Positions 33,794-37,248 of a stretch of DNA of 37,248 nt are shown in pieces (within the stretch, counting starts at the first letter, position 1; each line of letters starts with the position of its first letter). Position numbers and translations under genes: made by a program. The notes under the pieces were generated by a model that saw nothing but the letters and a program-made list of their open reading frames with translations, did no database searches and had not been told where the DNA came from. This DNA comes from Caloramator mitchellensis (GTDB lineage Bacteria > Bacillota > Clostridia > Clostridiales > Caloramatoraceae): assembly GCF_001440545.1 (NCBI RefSeq), contig NZ_LKHP01000016.1, positions 1-37,248 on the forward strand. The letters are read 5' to 3'.

Positions 33794-35047
33794 CCATGTA
33801 AGTATAAATCCTACGACAACAGCAGTTATAGTAAAAGGGACGCTAAGTTTCATAAAATCTCTTGCCTTGACTTCGTAGCCTTCCCTTTTTAATAAACCAA
33901 GACCAGTAATATTAGCAGAAGCTCCAATTGGAGTTAGGTTGCCTCCAAGTGTGGCCCCTATTAATAGCCCAAAATATAATATGTATGGTTCGATGTTCAT
34001 GCTCTTTGCAATCATCGAGGCAACTGGCAGCATCGTAGCTGTATAAGGTATATTATCAATAAAAGCAGACACAATAACAGAAAACCATACAATCAGAGTA
34101 TATATTAAAAATAAGTTGTTTCCTCCAACCTTTAAAAATATTTTGCTTATGTCGTTAATTACACCAGCCTCTGTTATCCCTGCAATTATAACAAACAGTC
34201 CCATCAGAAGCAATATAGTTTCATAGTCAATTTGTAATAATGTGTTATTAATCGCATGCTTATTTTTGTTAATTATTAATTCCTTAATTAAACCAACTAT
34301 TAGCAAAGTTGTGCAGATTAATCCATTTGTAATTGATGGTTTGTTTGGTATGAATGAAGCAAATATCAATAATAAAACCATTGAGATTAATAGATAAGTT
34401 GGAAAATAGTCTTCAACTTCTTGTTTTTCTTCAAGGTGAATTGGCTGATTATAGCTTCTAAAGAAAATAATAAGTATAATTATTGTTGCTATGGCACCAA
34501 ACTCAACAATCCAAAATAGTCCTGGCCTTCCCTTGAAAAAGAAAAAGTCCATAAAGTCCATCTTTGCAAATCCACCCAATAAAAGCGAGGTTGTATCTCC
34601 AACTAAAGTTGCAGCTCCTTGTAGATTAGATGATATAGCAATGGATATTATTATATACACTGGCGAAATATCAAGTTTTTTTGCTATATTAATTGCGACA
34701 GGCGCAACTATTAGAACTGTTGCAACATTGTCTATAAAAGCCGATACTATTCCCGCAAATACTGCAAGCGATATAATTGCCCATTTGATGCTTGATACTT
34801 TATCTATAATTACATCAGCCAAAAGAGCAGGCATCTTGGATTCAATAAACAAATTAACTATCCCCATAGTTCCTGTAATCATTAATACGACATTCCAATC
34901 TATAGAATACAATACCTTGTTAAACGGAAGTATTCCTATAATCACAAACAATGCTGCCGAAACTAAAGAAATATATGTTCTGTATTTAGGATAAGCAAGT
35001 AGAAGTATGTAGGTTGCTGCGAATAGGATTAAAGCTATTGTCTTCAT
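33779..35047 (-). CDS. ArsB/NhaD/SLC13-like membrane transporter
   Basis: A 422-residue integral membrane protein of the ion-transporter superfamily (citrate/arsenite/Na+ type). About eleven hydrophobic segments appear, with two inverted copies of the hairpin motif: AGIVSAFIDNVATVLIVAPV early and VIVSAFIDNIPYTATMLPVA late. Repeats of SAFIDN are the ion-binding signature of this group. The region LIGATLGGNLTPIGASANI is also typical. AAAGGAGGATACG precedes the ATG. It lies 17 nt after mutT and is probably cotranscribed with it. The substrate (arsenite, dicarboxylate or Na+/H+) cannot be decided. Its last five codons lie within the dispersed repeat. Confidence 0.88.
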   Translation of the reverse strand: MKTIALILFAATYILLLAYPKYRTYISLVSAALFVIIGILPFNKVLYSIDWNVVLMITGTMGIVNLFIESKMPALLADVIIDKVSSIKWAIISLAVFAGIVSAFIDNVATVLIVAPVAINIAKKLDISPVYIIISIAISSNLQGAATLVGDTTSLLLGGFAKMDFMDFFFFKGRPGLFWIVEFGAIATIIILIIFFRSYNQPIHLEEKQEVEDYFPTYLLISMVLLLIFASFIPNKPSITNGLICTTLLIVGLIKELIINKNKHAINNTLLQIDYETILLLMGLFVIIAGITEAGVINDISKIFLKVGGNNLFLIYTLIVWFSVIVSAFIDNIPYTATMLPVASMIAKSMNIEPYILYFGLLIGATLGGNLTPIGASANITGLGLLKREGYEVKARDFMKLSVPFTITAVVVGFILTWVTFT

Positions 35048-35064
35048 CGTATCCTCCTTTAAAT

Positions 35065-35460
35065 TTACAAAATGTTATTATTAATATCCTTTATCAGCTG
35101 TTCAGCGATAGGTATATCAGCCGGAGCTAAATCAAAATTTAAAAGTTCACTAGCATCGACCCATTTAATCTCGTCATGAACAGATAAAACAAAATCAAAT
35201 GTTTCTGCCTTTGCTATAAAAGCTATAAGTTTAATTACGCCATTATCATATGTATGAATATTTGTTTGATAATGTTTTATTATTTCAATCTCTATGTTTA
35301 ACTCTTCTTTAATTTCTCTAATAAGGCAGTCTTCATAGGATTCTCCTTTTTCAACCTTACCACCTGGAAATTCCCACTTACCTTTAATATTACCATCCTT
35401 TCGTTTTGCTATAAGTACTTTATCATCCTCAATTATTATCGCTGCAGTAACTTCCTTCAT
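35065..35460 (-). CDS. mutT: 8-oxo-dGTP diphosphatase (MutT, Nudix)
   Basis: MutT cleans oxidised dGTP from the nucleotide pool. The 131-residue protein has the full Nudix box (GKVEKGESYEDCLIREIKEELN), starting after the substrate-binding GKWEFPG. Its length matches the family. No Shine-Dalgarno sequence is visible in the 12 nt before the ATG, and a hairpin lies immediately upstream, so translation may be weak or regulated. A related Nudix CTP-type enzyme is an alternative. Confidence 0.88.
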   Translation of the reverse strand: MKEVTAAIIIEDDKVLIAKRKDGNIKGKWEFPGGKVEKGESYEDCLIREIKEELNIEIEIIKHYQTNIHTYDNGVIKLIAFIAKAETFDFVLSVHDEIKWVDASELLNFDLAPADIPIAEQLIKDINNNIL

Positions 35461-35465
35461 AATAT

Positions 35466-35491
35466 AAAGGCAAGGGCATCCCCCTGCCTTT
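35466..35491 (-). terminator. Hairpin between the aminotransferase and mutT
   Basis: On the minus strand AAAGGCAGGG pairs with CCCTTGCCTTT (one bulge) around a short loop, followed by ATATT. The weak T-tract suggests partial termination, leaving mutT to be reached by read-through. Confidence 0.55.
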
Positions 35492-35505
35492 GATTCACTT
35501 CCTTT

Positions 35506-36906
35506 CTAACGTTTAAAAATTGATTTTAAAACCTGCTTGCCACTGTCAATTCCAATGCTGAAAAAGCTCGAATTCTTCTCAAATATATTTTCTAATGCAT
35601 TTATTACTTTGTCAAGTTCCTCATATGTAACAGTTAGAGGTGGTTCTAATCTTATAACATTTGGATTATTTAATGTGTATGCAGTTATAATTCTATGGTC
35701 ATTCATAAGTTTTCCAGCAACAAGCGAACCGAAGTATTCCTTTGATACTTCTGATAATTTACCAGCTGTTAAAGCGTTTAAAATTCCCTTTGGTTCCTCA
35801 AATTCTATACCAATCATCAATCCCTTTCCTCTTACATCCTTTATCACCGGATATTTAGCCTTTAAATCCATTAATCTTCTTAAAAAATAATCTCCCATCT
35901 CTCTTGCCTTCTTATGAAGCTCATTTTCTAATATAAACTTCAAAGTAGCAATACCGGCTGCACAAGCTATTGTGTTTCCACCGAATGTGGATGTATGTAA
36001 AAATGCCTTATCAATACTTCCATATGCCCTTTTCCAAATATCTTCCCTTGCTATGTAACCGCCTACTGGAATATAGCCTCCCCCAATTGATTTAGCAAAG
36101 CACATAATATCTGCAACAACGCCTTCTTCTTCAGATGCAAACATATATCCTGTTCTTCCAAATCCAGTCTGTATTTCATCAATAATCAAATATACTCCAT
36201 ATCTGTCGCATAATTCCCTAACTCGCCTTAAATATCCCTTTGGAGGAACAATTATTCCACCCTCTCCTTGTATAGGTTCAAGAATAAAAGCAGCCATATC
36301 CCCCATCTTTAGTATATCCTCAAGCGCCTTATCATCACCGAATGGTATTGGATATGTTTCAGGCATAAGAGGTTTAAAAGGTTTTTGATACTTTTCTCTG
36401 CCGGTTACTGAAAGTGCTCCAAAGCTTTTGCCGTGAAATGAATTTTGACAATATATTATTTTGCTTTTACCACTTGCTATTTTTGCAAGCTTAAGCGCTC
36501 CCTCAACTGCTTCAGCTCCACTATTTGCAAAGAAGGTTCTCTTTAAATCTCCAGGAGCAATTAAAGCTAAATTCTTTGCAAGGGCTCCAGCAAAATTATA
36601 AATTGAAGCTTGTAATATATTAGGCAGCCCCAATACCTTCTTAATTTCTGCTAAAATTTCTTTATTATTGTGACCTACATTTAGAGCGCCGTAACCGCCT
36701 AAAAAGTCGATATATTCATTTCCATCCTCATCATAAACTTTGGTTCCGTCAGCTCTAACAAAGTGCTTATCAAAATCCAAAAGTGACATCAGCTGAACAG
36801 CAGCAGAATTTACAAATTCCTTATAGTTTTCTCTAACATCATTTCTCTTAAATGATAATGCATCATCTACGGAAATAAACCCCTCATAGATATTTTTAAC
36901 TTCCAT
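35506..36906 (-). CDS. Class III aminotransferase, putrescine aminotransferase-like
   Basis: A 466-residue PLP-dependent enzyme of the ornithine/putrescine aminotransferase group. Motifs include FANSGAEAVEGALKLAK (phosphate-binding GAEA), the aspartate of the DEIQTGFGRTG box and the PLP-linked lysine in CFAKSIGGGYIPVGGY. The length and extended N-terminus (about 40 residues before the core) match YgjG/PatA putrescine:2-oxoglutarate aminotransferases better than the shorter ArgD. AGGGAGGAGAGAGT precedes the ATG. A good promoter with a palindrome at the start site lies upstream, with a 5' leader of nearly 100 nt. Confidence 0.85.
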   Translation of the reverse strand: MEVKNIYEGFISVDDALSFKRNDVRENYKEFVNSAAVQLMSLLDFDKHFVRADGTKVYDEDGNEYIDFLGGYGALNVGHNNKEILAEIKKVLGLPNILQASIYNFAGALAKNLALIAPGDLKRTFFANSGAEAVEGALKLAKIASGKSKIIYCQNSFHGKSFGALSVTGREKYQKPFKPLMPETYPIPFGDDKALEDILKMGDMAAFILEPIQGEGGIIVPPKGYLRRVRELCDRYGVYLIIDEIQTGFGRTGYMFASEEEGVVADIMCFAKSIGGGYIPVGGYIAREDIWKRAYGSIDKAFLHTSTFGGNTIACAAGIATLKFILENELHKKAREMGDYFLRRLMDLKAKYPVIKDVRGKGLMIGIEFEEPKGILNALTAGKLSEVSKEYFGSLVAGKLMNDHRIITAYTLNNPNVIRLEPPLTVTYEELDKVINALENIFEKNSSFFSIGIDSGKQVLKSIFKR

Positions 36907-36984
36907 ACTCTCTCCTCCCTCAAAGTATAGAGTTTATACCAATTACCAAAGTAAAGTCCCTAAATTGTGCGGCGAAATAAATTG

Positions 36985-37005
36985 TTGTGCACATAATGTT
37001 CACAA
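36985..37005 (-). promoter_or_regulatory. Near-perfect 21-bp palindrome at the aminotransferase start site
   Basis: Arms TTGTGCACAT and ATGTTCACAA flank a single central A; nine of ten positions pair. It lies 4 nt downstream of the -10 box and so covers the expected transcription start, the place of a repressor operator. The regulator is unknown. Confidence 0.6.
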
Positions 37006-37009
37006 GTAA

Positions 37010-37038
37010 ATTATACCAATATTTAGTATTTTTATCAA
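37010..37038 (-). promoter_or_regulatory. Sigma-A promoter of the aminotransferase gene
   Basis: TTGATA and a perfect TATAAT with 17 bp between, on the minus strand. Confidence 0.8.
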
Positions 37039-37066
37039 TAAAATATATTGTCAATGTTATACTAAA

Positions 37067-37107
37067 ATAGCCACATGAATGAATTTACTTATCATTCATA
37101 TGGCTAT
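37067..37107 (-). terminator. Long hairpin downstream of tRNA-Asn
   Basis: A 16-bp stem (ATAGCCATATGAATGA with TCATTCATGTGGCTAT, one G-T pair) with a 9-base loop, followed on the minus strand by TTTAGTATAA. It probably terminates the tRNA transcript. Confidence 0.6.
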
Positions 37108-37142
37108 AGTTATTTCATTAATATTTTATCAAAAAATAAAAA

Positions 37143-37217
37143 TGGCTCCATGGAGAGGACTCGAACCTCCAACCCTCCGGTTAACAGCCGGATGCTCCAC
37201 CATTGAGCTACCATGGA
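37143..37217 (-). tRNA. tRNA-Asn (anticodon GTT)
   Basis: The minus strand folds as a full cloverleaf: acceptor TCCATGG/CCATGGA, D stem GCTC/GAGC, anticodon stem TCCGG/CCGGA with loop CTGTTAA (anticodon GTT), T stem GGAGG/CCTCT with TTCGAGT, discriminator G and an encoded CCA. The length is 75 nt. The encoded CCA is usual for Firmicutes. Confidence 0.97.
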
Positions 37218-37222
37218 ACATT

Positions 37223-37241
37223 TGTCAGGCAAGGCCTGACA
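37223..37241. other. Hairpin upstream of tRNA-Asn
   Basis: TGTCAGGC-AAG-GCCTGACA is a perfect 8-bp stem at the window edge, 5 nt before the tRNA on the minus strand. It has no T-run on the minus strand. It may be a processing signal in a longer tRNA/rRNA transcript or part of an upstream gene's end. Confidence 0.4.
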
Positions 37242-37248
37242 TATTTAA

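Noticed and set aside
34491-34994. 167-residue open frame opposite the ArsB/SLC13-like gene
   Set aside because: Antisense shadow of a membrane protein gene; no start signals and no recognisable domain.

Overview
The window is AT-rich with strong Shine-Dalgarno sites (AGGAGG, AGGGGG). Gene content is typical of an anaerobic low-GC Firmicute of class Clostridia: CtsR/McsAB/ClpC, DisA, CarD, a B12-dependent class II ribonucleotide reductase, PadR and PstSCAB-PhoU. A Clostridiaceae member such as Caloramator or a relative is a reasonable guess, but the sequence alone does not fix the genus. Nothing looks like a prophage, insertion sequence or CRISPR array. The window is mostly chromosomal backbone with a few accessory cassettes.

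Layout. Positions 1-1440 hold the first bases of a minus-strand gene and a GH144-like glycoside hydrolase. Positions 1493-11700 carry the stress and genome-integrity block on the minus strand: ctsR-mcsA-mcsB-clpC, then radA-disA from its own promoter, then carD, a membrane PIN-TRAM protein and ispD. A small plus-strand gene sits between disA and carD. The order resembles the Bacillus ctsR-to-ispD neighbourhood. Positions 11800-13630 hold padR-fetA-fetB (predicted metal efflux). Positions 13655-14045 hold two small genes of unknown function, one missed at ordinary length cut-offs. Positions 14221-18355 hold a dicarboxylate/glutamate symporter, an EF-G paralogue and signal peptidase I. Positions 18403-18604 fold on paper into a 200-nt rod with a central bubble, best read as a 6S-like RNA. 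Positions 18657-22819 are pstSCAB-phoU behind an array of Pho-box-like repeats. Positions 23042-25111 encode an exported PepSY-like/SLH protein.

Positions 25453-28979 hold the most interesting unit. A GNAT acetyltransferase gene and a three-gene ABC-2 exporter form a tight operon. A strong promoter drives it through a roughly 100-nt structured leader that ends in an intrinsic terminator, and the leader's 5' end can pair with the terminator arm. This looks like a riboswitch or attenuator that I could not assign to a known class.

Positions 28987-31215 encode NrdJ behind two NrdR-box-like sites. Then come a 3-methyladenine glycosylase, a free-standing MetH-activation-domain protein, a PHP phosphatase, an ArsB/SLC13-type transporter, MutT, a putrescine-type aminotransferase with a palindrome at its predicted start site, and tRNA-Asn.

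A separate signal runs across the window. A 43-bp sequence occurs three times, at 11025, 18611 and 33751, with one to three mismatches between copies. It always sits at a gene edge and matches no family I recognise.
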